A stretch of DNA of 32,234 nucleotides from Bacteroidales bacterium (lineage in GTDB: Bacteria > Bacteroidota > Bacteroidia > Bacteroidales > Muribaculaceae): positions 1-32,234 of the forward strand of contig JAQXRH010000035.1 in assembly GCA_029218425.1 (NCBI GenBank), read 5' to 3'. Shown in pieces: positions 24,400 to 32,234 of the stretch. The notes under the pieces are model-generated. The model was not told the origin of the DNA. It made no database searches and was given only the letters and a program-made list of their open reading frames with translations. Numbering within the stretch: the first letter of the stretch is position 1; each line of letters starts with the position of its first letter. The position numbers and the translations under genes were made by a program.

Positions 24400-25358
24400 T
24401 TTGGTAAAAGTTTTTTACATACTCCGGCCGACCGGAATAGGAATGGGAAATATTGCAGGATAGCGCCGATACGGTTTTTGAACCGCACTTTGCTACGAAA
24501 TATCTGACCGGGAGCCAAATGCCGCACAATGCGCTTGCATTCAGCCAATTTGTCGGGCATGTCGGCATGGTTGACTACTAAGAGTAGCCACATGTTGAAG
24601 GCGGCGCTGAAGAGGCGCGACTGTGCCGCCCGGTGGAGCGGTTTGTCGCCGACAAAGTGAGCTACAAGGCTGCGGGCTACGTCAATCACGTCGAGCCTGT
24701 TGGGCGTGAATACGTGGAGTATGCTGTTGCGGTTGTAGCGATAGGCGTAGACTATGTCGTTGACTACGGCTACGCGTCGGGCGTTGAGGCTGATGCGTGG
24801 CACCACTTCAAGGTCTTCGTAGAGGATGCCGGCTTTGAAGGTGTGGTGCTCCCATAGCTCGCGGCGATATAGCTTTCCCCACGCCGAACTGTGGACGGTA
24901 GCGGTGGGGCCTCGGCGGTAGAGCATCGTCTCGACGGCCTGTCGACCACTGATGATGGTGGCGGCGGCGCTACCGTCGGCCGATGCTGGCGCTACATCGG
25001 TGAAATCGGCGAAGGCGCCCATCACCATGTCGGCTTCAGTATCGTTGGCTGCCTTTAGCATCAGGGCGAGCGCGCCGGGCATGAGGAGGTCGTCGCCGTC
25101 GACCATGGTTATCCAGTCGCCTGTGCAATGCTCCAGGGCTGTGTTGCGGGCGGCTGCCAATCCGCCATTGGTGCGGTGTATCACTTTTATATGGCCATGA
25201 CGTCGTGCGAAGTCTTCGACAATAGCCGGGGTGGCATCGGTGGAGCCGTCGTCGACAACGATTATCTCCATCTCCACGCCGCTCTGGGCAAGCACCGACT
25301 CCATACACTCTCCGATGTATTCCTCGATGTTGTAAGCGGGAATTATTACGGAAATCAT
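24396..25358 (-). CDS. Family 2 glycosyltransferase
   Basis: 320 residues. A GT-A fold at the N-terminus shows SVIIPAYN (3-10), the nucleotide-sugar motif VVDDGSTDATP (35-44) and the metal-binding VDGDD (86-90). NGGLAAARNTALEHCTGDWI links them, as in many surface-polysaccharide transferases. The C-terminal part is basic and has no clear membrane segment. Donor and acceptor are unknown. It lies 12 bases after tsaD and overlaps cinA by ATGA; placing a GT between these two housekeeping genes suggests a conserved but uncharacterised transferase rather than a capsule-locus gene. Confidence 0.9.
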   Translation of the reverse strand: MISVIIPAYNIEEYIGECMESVLAQSGVEMEIIVVDDGSTDATPAIVEDFARRHGHIKVIHRTNGGLAAARNTALEHCTGDWITMVDGDDLLMPGALALMLKAANDTEADMVMGAFADFTDVAPASADGSAAATIISGRQAVETMLYRRGPTATVHSSAWGKLYRRELWEHHTFKAGILYEDLEVVPRISLNARRVAVVNDIVYAYRYNRNSILHVFTPNRLDVIDVARSLVAHFVGDKPLHRAAQSRLFSAAFNMWLLLVVNHADMPDKLAECKRIVRHLAPGQIFRSKVRFKNRIGAILQYFPFLFRSAGVCKKLLPK

Positions 25359-25370
25359 GGCTAAGGGCAG

Positions 25371-26387
25371 TTATACTCCTACGCGGGCAAAAGGCGCGGC
25401 ATCGTAGGGGCAGAATTGTTGGTCCAAATATTTGAAATACCCGGCAATGGCTACCATCGCGGCGTTGTCGGTGGTGAATACGCGCTCGGGGATGAAAGCT
25501 TTCAGGCCGCGACGCTGGCAATAGTCGGCGATGGCGGCACGTATGCCGGAGTTGGCCGATACGCCGCCGCCGATGGCTACGGTCTTGACGCCGGTGGCTT
25601 TTACCGCCTTGTCGAGCTTGTCGAGGAGTATGTCGATGATGGTGCGTTGCAATGAGGCGGCGAGGTCGTCGATATTCTTGGCTATGAAGTCGGGGTCGAG
25701 CGCCACGTTGTCGCGGAGCGTGTAGAGGAACGATGTCTTTAATCCGCTGAAGCTATAGTCGTAGCCGGGGATGTGCGGCCTGGCGAATTTGAAACGGCCG
25801 GGGTTGCCGTTGGCTGCATGGCGGTCGATATGCGGTCCGCCGGGGTAGGGTAGGCCCATCACTTTGGCGCATTTGTCGAAGGCTTCGCCGGCTGCGTCGT
25901 CGATGGTGCGGCCGAGTATCTCCATGTCGTTGTAGTTTCTGACGAGGATTATTTGGGAGTTGCCGCCTGAGATGAGGAGGCAGAGGAAGGGGTACTCGGG
26001 GACAATGTCGTCGGGCTGACGGCGTATGAAGTGGGAGAGGACGTGGCCGTGGAGGTGGTTGACGTCGACGATTGGTTTCCTCAGTCCGAGCGACATCCCT
26101 TTGGCAAATGAGGTGCCTACGAGCAGCGAACCGAGCAGCCCCGGGCCGCGGGTAAAGGCGATGGCGCTGAGGTCGGTAGCCGCTATGCCGGCACGCCGTA
26201 GCGCGGTATCCACCACCGGCACTATGTTTTGCTGGTGGGCTCGCGAAGCGAGTTCGGGCACTACGCCGCCGTATTCCTCATGCACGCTTTGCGAGGCTAT
26301 GACGTTGGACAGCAGTAGGCCGTCGCGTATGACGGCGGCTGATGTGTCGTCGCACGATGATTCTATGCCAAGTATTGTTACACTCAT
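25371..26387 (-). CDS. tsaD: tRNA N6-adenosine threonylcarbamoyltransferase
   Basis: 338 residues, full length. It transfers the threonylcarbamoyl group to A37 of ANN-decoding tRNAs, with TsaB and TsaE as partners elsewhere. Motifs seen: GIESSCDDTSAAVI (7-20), GGVVPELASRAHQQN, metal-binding HLHGH with H111 and H115, LISGGNSQI, GLPYPGGPHID and the C-terminal FTTDNAAMVA. It lies 14 bases after tamB, an arrangement common in Bacteroidetes. Confidence 0.96.
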   Translation of the reverse strand: MSVTILGIESSCDDTSAAVIRDGLLLSNVIASQSVHEEYGGVVPELASRAHQQNIVPVVDTALRRAGIAATDLSAIAFTRGPGLLGSLLVGTSFAKGMSLGLRKPIVDVNHLHGHVLSHFIRRQPDDIVPEYPFLCLLISGGNSQIILVRNYNDMEILGRTIDDAAGEAFDKCAKVMGLPYPGGPHIDRHAANGNPGRFKFARPHIPGYDYSFSGLKTSFLYTLRDNVALDPDFIAKNIDDLAASLQRTIIDILLDKLDKAVKATGVKTVAIGGGVSANSGIRAAIADYCQRRGLKAFIPERVFTTDNAAMVAIAGYFKYLDQQFCPYDAAPFARVGV

Positions 26388-26401
26388 ATCTGTTGAAATT
26401 G

Positions 26402-29400
26402 CTATTTAGGGTCGGTATTGTTGAATTGTAGGAGGGTGCGGGCGGTGCTGTCGGCAGGTTGTGTGATGCTGTCGGCAGGTACGTCGGGACGGAATGGCTT
26501 ACGGTCGGATTGCACGTTGGTAGTGCTGTCGGCATCGGCTTTGCGTTTGCTGTCGGCATCGGCTGTCGCCGTGGCGGTGCCGCCGTTGCCAGTGTTATTG
26601 CCATCGCCGTTGCCATCGCCGTTGTCATCGCCGCCCTTGTCGCCGTTTGCCGTAGACTTATCGCTCTTCTTGCGGCGCAGGAACGAGAATATGTTGTCGA
26701 AATCGCGCTTGAACATCACGCCTACGCCCTGGGTGGTGTCGGCGGTGCGCAAGTAGTAGTTTTGGTCGTTGTAGAAGTTGTAGGCCTTAAGGCGTATGGT
26801 GCCTGTGCGGTTGAGGAGGTATTCGATGCTGAAGTCGCCGATAAATTGGTTGGAATTCAGTGTCTTGTCGCGGTAACCGAAGTTGCCGTTGAGGAGCAAC
26901 CTGTTGTTGAGCAATCGGCTGGAGAGGGCTACGTCGACTTCCATGTCGGAGAAGTCGCCGCGGTCGCTTCGGAAGTTGGGGGATACGCTCCATTTGTCGC
27001 TAAGGTGTCCGAGGATATTGCTCAGCTGCGATGATATGGTCGACGATGCCACGGAGAAGAGCTCGTTGCCTTTGGTGGTGGAGGTCATGTAGTCGGGGGT
27101 GTAGAACCGGTTGAGCGCAAGGAGGTAGATGATTTGCCGGTTCATCATCTCCTCGGTGCTGACTATGGAGCGCACTTTCCGGTAGGTGTCGGAAGTGAGC
27201 GTCGGGAAGGCAAGGTCGAAGCTGATGTCGGGTTGCTGTATGTCGCCGCCCACTTTAAGTACGGCGTGCACCGGCACGTTGGTGCGGTTGAGCTCCTTGT
27301 CCTGCAGGAACGACTCGTCGAGGTCGCTGAGGTTGGCGTTGAGGGGGTAAATGGCTTCGATGTTGAGCCGGGCGGTAAGTGGGTCGCCGGTGAAAGCAAT
27401 CTGGCTTCCGGAGTTGATTATGAAGTCTTTGATGATGATGTCCTGCAGGGTGAAGTTGTAGGTGCCGCGTTCGAGGGTGTAGGTGCCAAACATGCGCAGG
27501 TCGTTGTCGGCGGAGTTGTAGACCATGCGCATATTGGCTTGGCCGTGGGAACGTATTCTATCGCCGGCCACGGGGTCCATCACGAGGATTATTTCGGCCT
27601 CGGGGGTGATGTTGACGCGTAGCTCGATGATGTAGTCCGACGTTTCTTCGTCGGTGGGCTTGTTGAGCAGTGCGCGGAGATGCTCTACGGCGCCGAGACG
27701 CTCGTCGACAGTCTCCGGGATGTCGTCGGCTTTGGCGTCGATGTCGCGGAAGGTGAGGAATGTGTATTCATCGGCTACTTCGAGCTCCGAGAGCACGAAT
27801 GAGAATGTGGAGCCGGCTGTGGTAGTGGCTTCTACGTCGATTTTCACCACTCCGGGTTCGCCGTGGACGGTGGCTCCGCCGTTGACAAATATTTTGCCGT
27901 ACCAGTCGGCGTTGGGGGTGGCAGGTTCGTCGTATACGAGCATGCTGCGGGCCTTGCTGATGGTGAAGTCGAAGGTCGGAGCACGGAAGTATTTGTGGGT
28001 CACGCGGCCGTTGAGCTGTGCGGTGTGGCCGTATGGGTCGTGGAGGGTGATGTCGCTGAGGGTGATGTTGCCGGGGGTGATTTTTATCGAGTCGGTGGCG
28101 GTGAAGTAGGTGTTGGTGAAGTTGAGTTTGAGGCGAAGGTCTTTGACGAAGAGGTCGCCTTCCATGTCGATGTCGGAGAATGTGCCGTAGATGTGGGCTT
28201 GGCCGGTGCCGAGCCCGGTGACGTCGGAGGCGAAGGCTTTCATGTATTCTTCCATGAAGCCTACGGGGGTCTCGTCGGTCTTTATACGTAAGTCGAGCGA
28301 TGACGACATCGGGAATATCTCGCCTTCCACTTTGGCTATTTTGCCGTTGGGCTGGTAGATAGTGCCGTCGATTGCCACGGCTTTGAGGTCGTTGTCCCAC
28401 CATGATAGCACGTCGGCATCGCCAAACACGCATTTGTTGTAGCTGATATTGGTCACGTGGATGCCGTCGGTGGAGAGCCGCGGCGCGCCCGACATCAGAT
28501 TGGAAGCGGTGAGTAGTCCGGTGGCATCGCCTCCGAGTTGCACTTTGTCGATGCCTATGGCCTCGAAGATGTAGTCGAGGTTGAGGTTGAGCACGTCGAT
28601 GTCGAGCTTGTCGTCGGGGTTGTCGGAAACGACGCCGTTGATTTTCACGAACTGGTTGCTGCGGCTCACGTTGAAGTCGGATACCATGATTTTCGACATG
28701 CCCTGGGTGGCGATTATCGCCGGCGATATCGTCCACACCGAGTCGTTGAATGTCATGGTCGACTCGTGGATGTCGGTGAAGGTGTTTACCTGCGATGCGA
28801 AACGGTCGATGAGCGTTGACATGGATATGTTGCCGCTATAATTGCGCTGGCGGTCGATTTTCCAATTTATGTCGGTGTCGACGATGTTTTCGCGGGCTTG
28901 CATGGCGAGTGTCACTGCCGTCATGCCGTCCTTGGAGGGGTACGACGTGTTGAGCACGGCGCGGTCCACTCCGGTTGTGCCGTCGATGAGCGTGGTGAAC
29001 TGTGTGCCCTCTATCAGTTTGTTGCCTTGGCGGAGGTAGGGGGCGTCGATGTTCAATGACACCAGGGAGCTGGCAGCATCTACTTTCCCGTCGATTTCTA
29101 TCGGGTAAAGGGCATATACCGGCAGGGAGAAGAAGTCGGAGAGGCGGTCGAGGTTGTCGAGGGTGAAGTCGATTGTGAAATCATTGTCGGCGGCATCGGT
29201 GACGAGCCATTTCTTGTCGGGTGCGGTCGTCGACAGTGCGGGGATGGCCTTAAGGGTGATGTCGCGGAGTGTGGGTATCAGTGATGCGAAACTGAAGTCG
29301 CCGGTGATACCGCCGTTTAGGATGTCGCTTTCCACGGTCAGTTGCCTTGGCAATGTCGAGGCGTTGCTTCGAAGGGTGATGTTGTCGAATGACAGTGTCT

Positions 29401-31141
29401 TGCCGTCGTCGGCCGATGCGAGGCTAAGGCCGTTGACGCTGATGGCGCCGTCGGCACGGTCGGGCCTATTGCCGCTGATGTTGGCATCTATCTGTGCGTT
29501 AAGCTTATAGCCGTTGAAGCTGTCGGTGATGTTGAGTCCGTTGAGGTCGACATTGTCGAGCGTTGCGGCAAGTTGTATTGCCTCTTTGCCGGGGGCTGTC
29601 GAACCGCTGAATGTGGCTTTGATGTCGGCGGCATCGTCGGCGATAGCTATAGAGCCTTCGATGTTGCCGGCGTTGTAGGCCACGTCGGCGGTGACTTGCG
29701 AGTAGCTGTGCCGGCGGAAGGTGAAGTCGGTGACTTCGCCCTGTATTTTGGCTTTGCTCCTTGTGCCGGCTATGGTGGCTTCCCCTTTGACGTCGGCGTT
29801 GAGCATGCCGAGGTCGTCGTTGCGCAGTGCCTCTTGCAGGTTGATATTTTGGGCTGTTATGTTGAATTTGGTAGATATGGCATTGCTGTTTTTGGGCTTC
29901 ATGTAAGCCAGCTGGGCTGTCATGTTACCCTCGTCGATGTCGACGCTGGCTTTCGCTCGTCCGGCGTGGGCATTGCCTTCGGCTGTGCCTTTGAGGGTGA
30001 TGCCTTCCGGGATGTTGATGTCGGCCGGCAATTGAAGGCCCATGTCGGCAAGCAATGCGTGGAGCTTGCCGCCGAGGCGGAGTGAGAGGTCGTCGACTTT
30101 GTAGTGAAGCTTTTCGGCGTCGAGCGGGCGGTCGACAATGCCGTTGCGCATCGTCAAGGCTATGTCGCCGCTATTGTCGGAGATGTCGATGGAGTGCAGG
30201 CTTATGTTGTTGAGGTTGGCCTCTATGTCGAGGTCGAAGTTGAGCGTGGCGTCGATGCCTTTAAGGTTGGGGGCCAATGGCGCGATGTCGGGGAGATAGA
30301 CGTGGCTGCCGGGCTTTATGCCAATGGCAAGCGTGCGGCTGGAGAGGCCGGTGGCGATGCCTCCGAGCGACGACAGCGACTCTTTGAGGTCGGTAGGCTC
30401 GATGGTGGAACCGGGCATATTGATGACCATGTCCTCCCATCCGATTTGCTCCGTGGAGTAGAATAGATTTGAGTGCAAGTCGGTGATTTCCAGACCTGAT
30501 TGCTCGGTAAATGCGAAGCGTTTGAGGTTGATGCGGCAGTAGTCGTTGCTCAGCCGGGGTATGTTGATGTCGGCGCGTAGGTTGTAGATTTTGACATGGT
30601 TGCTGTCGAAGGTGCCGGGCTCGGCGGCGGGAGCCGAATCCACGTCGTAGGATATGGTGGAGCGACGTATCACCACGGTGTTGATGCGCAAGTCGAATTG
30701 TGTAGGCTCTTTGTCGTCTTTCTTCTGGGTGAGGGCGTCGATGACGGGCTGGATGTTGAGCGGGGCGTCGGGCGCCGCACGGTGCAGTCGCATATCCATC
30801 CCGGTGAGTTCGGCGAAATCGATGGCTATGTTGCCGTGCACCATCAGCTCGTAGATGTTGATACCGGCACCGAGGCGGTCCGCTTTCAGGAGCGTGTCGC
30901 CGGCATTTACGATGGCCACGTTGCGGAGCGTGGCCCTGTTGAATGGGCGTAGGCCGAGGTCGCCTATTGTCACTTCCACGCCGAGCTTGTCGCTGAGCGC
31001 GGCTTCGCATTTGCCGCGTATGGCATCCTGTACGAACGGCAATGATAGGGCCACGTAAAGCAGAGCCGGCACGACGATGGCGAGGACAATTACTGTCATC
31101 ACCACTCCGCGTATTATTTTCAGTGCTTTCTTAAATTTCAT
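26402..31141 (-). CDS. tamB: TamB / DUF490 inter-membrane translocation and assembly protein
   Basis: 1579 residues from the ATG at 31141 (MKFKKALKIIRGVVMTVIVL); an in-frame ATG at 31180 adds 13 residues and is less likely. One N-terminal membrane helix (about 10-32) is followed by an AsmA-like segment (FVQDAIRGKCEAALSDKLGV) and over a thousand residues of repeated beta-strands. These form the hydrophobic groove that spans the periplasm in TamB/AsmA-like proteins. The DUF490 domain lies at about 1130-1480. After it comes a roughly 95-residue hydrophilic, low-complexity tail (DDNGDGNGDGNNTGNGG, then A/D/S/T/K-rich). It acts in outer-membrane protein assembly or phospholipid transport in other bacteria. 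First gene of the tamB-tsaD-GT-cinA unit. Confidence 0.92.
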   Translation of the reverse strand: MKFKKALKIIRGVVMTVIVLAIVVPALLYVALSLPFVQDAIRGKCEAALSDKLGVEVTIGDLGLRPFNRATLRNVAIVNAGDTLLKADRLGAGINIYELMVHGNIAIDFAELTGMDMRLHRAAPDAPLNIQPVIDALTQKKDDKEPTQFDLRINTVVIRRSTISYDVDSAPAAEPGTFDSNHVKIYNLRADINIPRLSNDYCRINLKRFAFTEQSGLEITDLHSNLFYSTEQIGWEDMVINMPGSTIEPTDLKESLSSLGGIATGLSSRTLAIGIKPGSHVYLPDIAPLAPNLKGIDATLNFDLDIEANLNNISLHSIDISDNSGDIALTMRNGIVDRPLDAEKLHYKVDDLSLRLGGKLHALLADMGLQLPADINIPEGITLKGTAEGNAHAGRAKASVDIDEGNMTAQLAYMKPKNSNAISTKFNITAQNINLQEALRNDDLGMLNADVKGEATIAGTRSKAKIQGEVTDFTFRRHSYSQVTADVAYNAGNIEGSIAIADDAADIKATFSGSTAPGKEAIQLAATLDNVDLNGLNITDSFNGYKLNAQIDANISGNRPDRADGAISVNGLSLASADDGKTLSFDNITLRSNASTLPRQLTVESDILNGGITGDFSFASLIPTLRDITLKAIPALSTTAPDKKWLVTDAADNDFTIDFTLDNLDRLSDFFSLPVYALYPIEIDGKVDAASSLVSLNIDAPYLRQGNKLIEGTQFTTLIDGTTGVDRAVLNTSYPSKDGMTAVTLAMQARENIVDTDINWKIDRQRNYSGNISMSTLIDRFASQVNTFTDIHESTMTFNDSVWTISPAIIATQGMSKIMVSDFNVSRSNQFVKINGVVSDNPDDKLDIDVLNLNLDYIFEAIGIDKVQLGGDATGLLTASNLMSGAPRLSTDGIHVTNISYNKCVFGDADVLSWWDNDLKAVAIDGTIYQPNGKIAKVEGEIFPMSSSLDLRIKTDETPVGFMEEYMKAFASDVTGLGTGQAHIYGTFSDIDMEGDLFVKDLRLKLNFTNTYFTATDSIKITPGNITLSDITLHDPYGHTAQLNGRVTHKYFRAPTFDFTISKARSMLVYDEPATPNADWYGKIFVNGGATVHGEPGVVKIDVEATTTAGSTFSFVLSELEVADEYTFLTFRDIDAKADDIPETVDERLGAVEHLRALLNKPTDEETSDYIIELRVNITPEAEIILVMDPVAGDRIRSHGQANMRMVYNSADNDLRMFGTYTLERGTYNFTLQDIIIKDFIINSGSQIAFTGDPLTARLNIEAIYPLNANLSDLDESFLQDKELNRTNVPVHAVLKVGGDIQQPDISFDLAFPTLTSDTYRKVRSIVSTEEMMNRQIIYLLALNRFYTPDYMTSTTKGNELFSVASSTISSQLSNILGHLSDKWSVSPNFRSDRGDFSDMEVDVALSSRLLNNRLLLNGNFGYRDKTLNSNQFIGDFSIEYLLNRTGTIRLKAYNFYNDQNYYLRTADTTQGVGVMFKRDFDNIFSFLRRKKSDKSTANGDKGGDDNGDGNGDGNNTGNGGTATATADADSKRKADADSTTNVQSDRKPFRPDVPADSITQPADSTARTLLQFNNTDPK

Positions 31142-31203
31142 TGCTATTTTTACAACCGCCCGAGGGAAAAATGTAACCATAACCTACCCGCGGGTACAGC
31201 ATA

Positions 31204-31211
31204 CAAAGTTA
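31204..31211 (-). promoter_or_regulatory. Candidate -7 box of the tamB unit
   Basis: The minus strand reads TAACTTTG, a perfect TAnnTTTG match, 62 bases upstream of the tamB start. No TTTG is visible at the -33 distance. Confidence 0.45.
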
Positions 31212-31306
31212 CGCAATTTTCCCATAACAGATGCTATCATAGCAATAAAAATCGGCAAAATAGGCCATGACCGCCCGCATCAGTGTATCAAGGCATAAAA
31301 AATAAG

Positions 31307-31335
31307 CGAGACTACCCGACGATGTGGTAGCCTCG
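31307..31335 (-). terminator. Terminator downstream of the leucine-rich-repeat gene
   Basis: CGAG-CTACC (31307-31316) pairs with GGTAG-CTCG (31326-31335) across one A/C mismatch. On the minus strand the stem is followed by CTTATTTTTTATG, a good T tract. It is the stronger of two hairpins in this gap. Confidence 0.65.
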
Positions 31336-31382
31336 ACTTTGCCTTCTTTTAGAGTGCTAAGGCTGCGACCAATACACAAAAT

Positions 31383-31407
31383 GGGCTGCGCCAAAATGAC
31401 GCAGCCC
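31383..31407 (-). terminator. Second hairpin after the leucine-rich-repeat gene
   Basis: GGGCTGCG (31383-31390) pairs with CGCAGCCC (31400-31407), followed on the minus strand by ATTTTGTG. It lies 28 bases after the stop codon. It may be a first weak terminator or an mRNA 3'-end stabiliser. Confidence 0.5.
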
Positions 31408-31434
31408 CGGTTTATGGTAGGACAGTTGGCTGTC

Positions 31435-32234
31435 TTATTTCTTGATAATTACTTTGTCAATTTTTGTGCCTTGGCGACGGATAAAGATACCGGAGGTCGG
31501 ATTGACTATTTTGACGCCCTGTAGGTTATAGTATTCTGCATCGGCATCGATTGCATCGGTTTCAATGGCTTCGATTCCGGTAGTAATGTCCTGTTTGCTG
31601 AACTTGCTCCATACGACGTCGGCTTTGTAGTTGTCCGTTGCCTCTTCGGGGACATAAAGATAGGCGTTGGCGTAAGTGACGTTCGAGAAGGCATTTTCGT
31701 TTTCAACGTATGGAGGGTAGGTGGCGAGGCTGATAACCGACTCGAAGTCAACGTCGGCAAATGCCTGACTGCCGATTTGGCTAACCGATTCCGGGATGGT
31801 AATCGACTTCAAAGACGTGCAGCCCATGAAGGTTTGGGGGGCGATTTGATAAAGATTCTCAGGCATGGAAACAGAAGTCAGCGACGTGCAATTTTTATAA
31901 GCGCGGCTACCGATTGAATAAACGGAGGCAGGGATTTCTGCACTCTGGATTGCGCTTCCTTCGAATGCATTTCGGCCGATTTCGGTGACGGTTTCGGGTA
32001 TTTCAAGCGCGGTCAGGGATGTGCACTCACGGAAAGCGCCGTCGGGTATTGAGGTGATGTTCTCGGGAAGTTCCACCGACGTGAGGCTTGTACAGCCATA
32101 GAAGGCGTTTTTGCCGAGTGAGGCATCGATTGACGCCGTGGCTGCTTTCGGTGCTTTGCGAATCTGCGATTTCGTGACCTTGGCAATCACGGGAGTTGCC
32201 TCCGGCTCGCGATAGCTTACGCTTTCGAGCGACT
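31435..32234 (-). CDS. BspA-like leucine-rich-repeat surface protein, C-terminal part (cut by window edge)
   Basis: The frame is open to the window edge (about 266 residues); a GTG at 32190 is internal, because the upstream codons (SLESVSYREPEATP) continue in frame. Five LRR_5 (BspA-type) repeats of about 23 residues follow the pattern GCTSLTSVELPENITSIPDG. A degenerate repeat and the linker TYANAYLYVPEEATDNYKA come next. The last 35 residues (AEYYNLQGVKIVNP, then GIFIRRQGTKIDKVIIKK) form a C-terminal tail common in secreted Bacteroidales proteins and resembling a sorting signal. The protein is expected to be surface-exposed or secreted and to bind host or bacterial ligands; its partner is unknown. 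Confidence 0.85.
   Translation of the reverse strand, partial: SLESVSYREPEATPVIAKVTKSQIRKAPKAATASIDASLGKNAFYGCTSLTSVELPENITSIPDGAFRECTSLTALEIPETVTEIGRNAFEGSAIQSAEIPASVYSIGSRAYKNCTSLTSVSMPENLYQIAPQTFMGCTSLKSITIPESVSQIGSQAFADVDFESVISLATYPPYVENENAFSNVTYANAYLYVPEEATDNYKADVVWSKFSKQDITTGIEAIETDAIDADAEYYNLQGVKIVNPTSGIFIRRQGTKIDKVIIKK

Noticed and set aside
27768-28736. 322-codon reading frame inside tamB
   Set aside because: Arg/His/Gln-rich out-of-frame translation of a high-GC gene; the TamB frame explains the region.
32188-32190. GTG at 32190 as the start of the leucine-rich-repeat gene
   Set aside because: The frame continues upstream without a stop to the window edge, and there is no signal peptide after this GTG, so the gene is cut by the window.

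Overview
The window is chromosomal DNA from a Bacteroidales bacterium, most likely a Muribaculaceae-type gut member. The family name is inference; the order is well supported. Support comes from GLPGLI-family genes, a MurF-alanine racemase fusion beside a GSCFA gene, DUF4421 and DUF4295 genes, an rpmB-rpmG-DUF4295 operon, TamB next to TsaD, and several promoters of the Bacteroidetes TTTG / TAnnTTTG type with a 20-base spacer.

Left part (1-3640): a minus-strand operon of two tandem GLPGLI proteins and the N-terminal part of a TonB-dependent receptor-like protein, joined by ATGA overlaps. It is preceded by a 922-base gene-free stretch with a long imperfect hairpin, a MITE-like element with perfect 18-base inverted ends, and other repeat debris. 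Then comes rplS (L19, plus strand) with a strong bidirectional terminator.

3679-10714 (minus strand): DUF4421 outer-membrane-type protein, PorE-like OmpA lipoprotein, GSCFA protein, MurF-Alr fusion and xpt, tightly packed. The alanine racemase half of the fusion looks intact, but its MurF half has lost several ligase motifs and about 70 residues. This is the most interesting protein-level observation here.

10715-13250 (plus strand): the ribosomal genes rpmB and rpmG, a 49-residue DUF4295 gene, a terminator, and murB.

13253-20418 (minus strand): branched-chain amino-acid genes ilvD, ilvB, ilvN, then an acyl-ACP thioesterase, an unrecognised secreted protein, and ilvC with its own promoter. 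21122-23038 (plus strand) is glutamine-dependent NAD+ synthetase, convergent with cinA, whose C-terminal domain type recycles NMN.

23158-31141 (minus strand): a tamB-tsaD-glycosyltransferase-cinA transcription unit. The right edge holds the C-terminal part of a BspA-like leucine-rich-repeat surface protein. No rRNA, tRNA, CRISPR array, phage or intact insertion sequence was seen. Several short tandem duplications lie at gene ends or in intergenic DNA. I found no clear defence or mobile system; the main novelty candidates are the degenerate MurF domain and the structured, repeat-rich region upstream of the GLPGLI operon.
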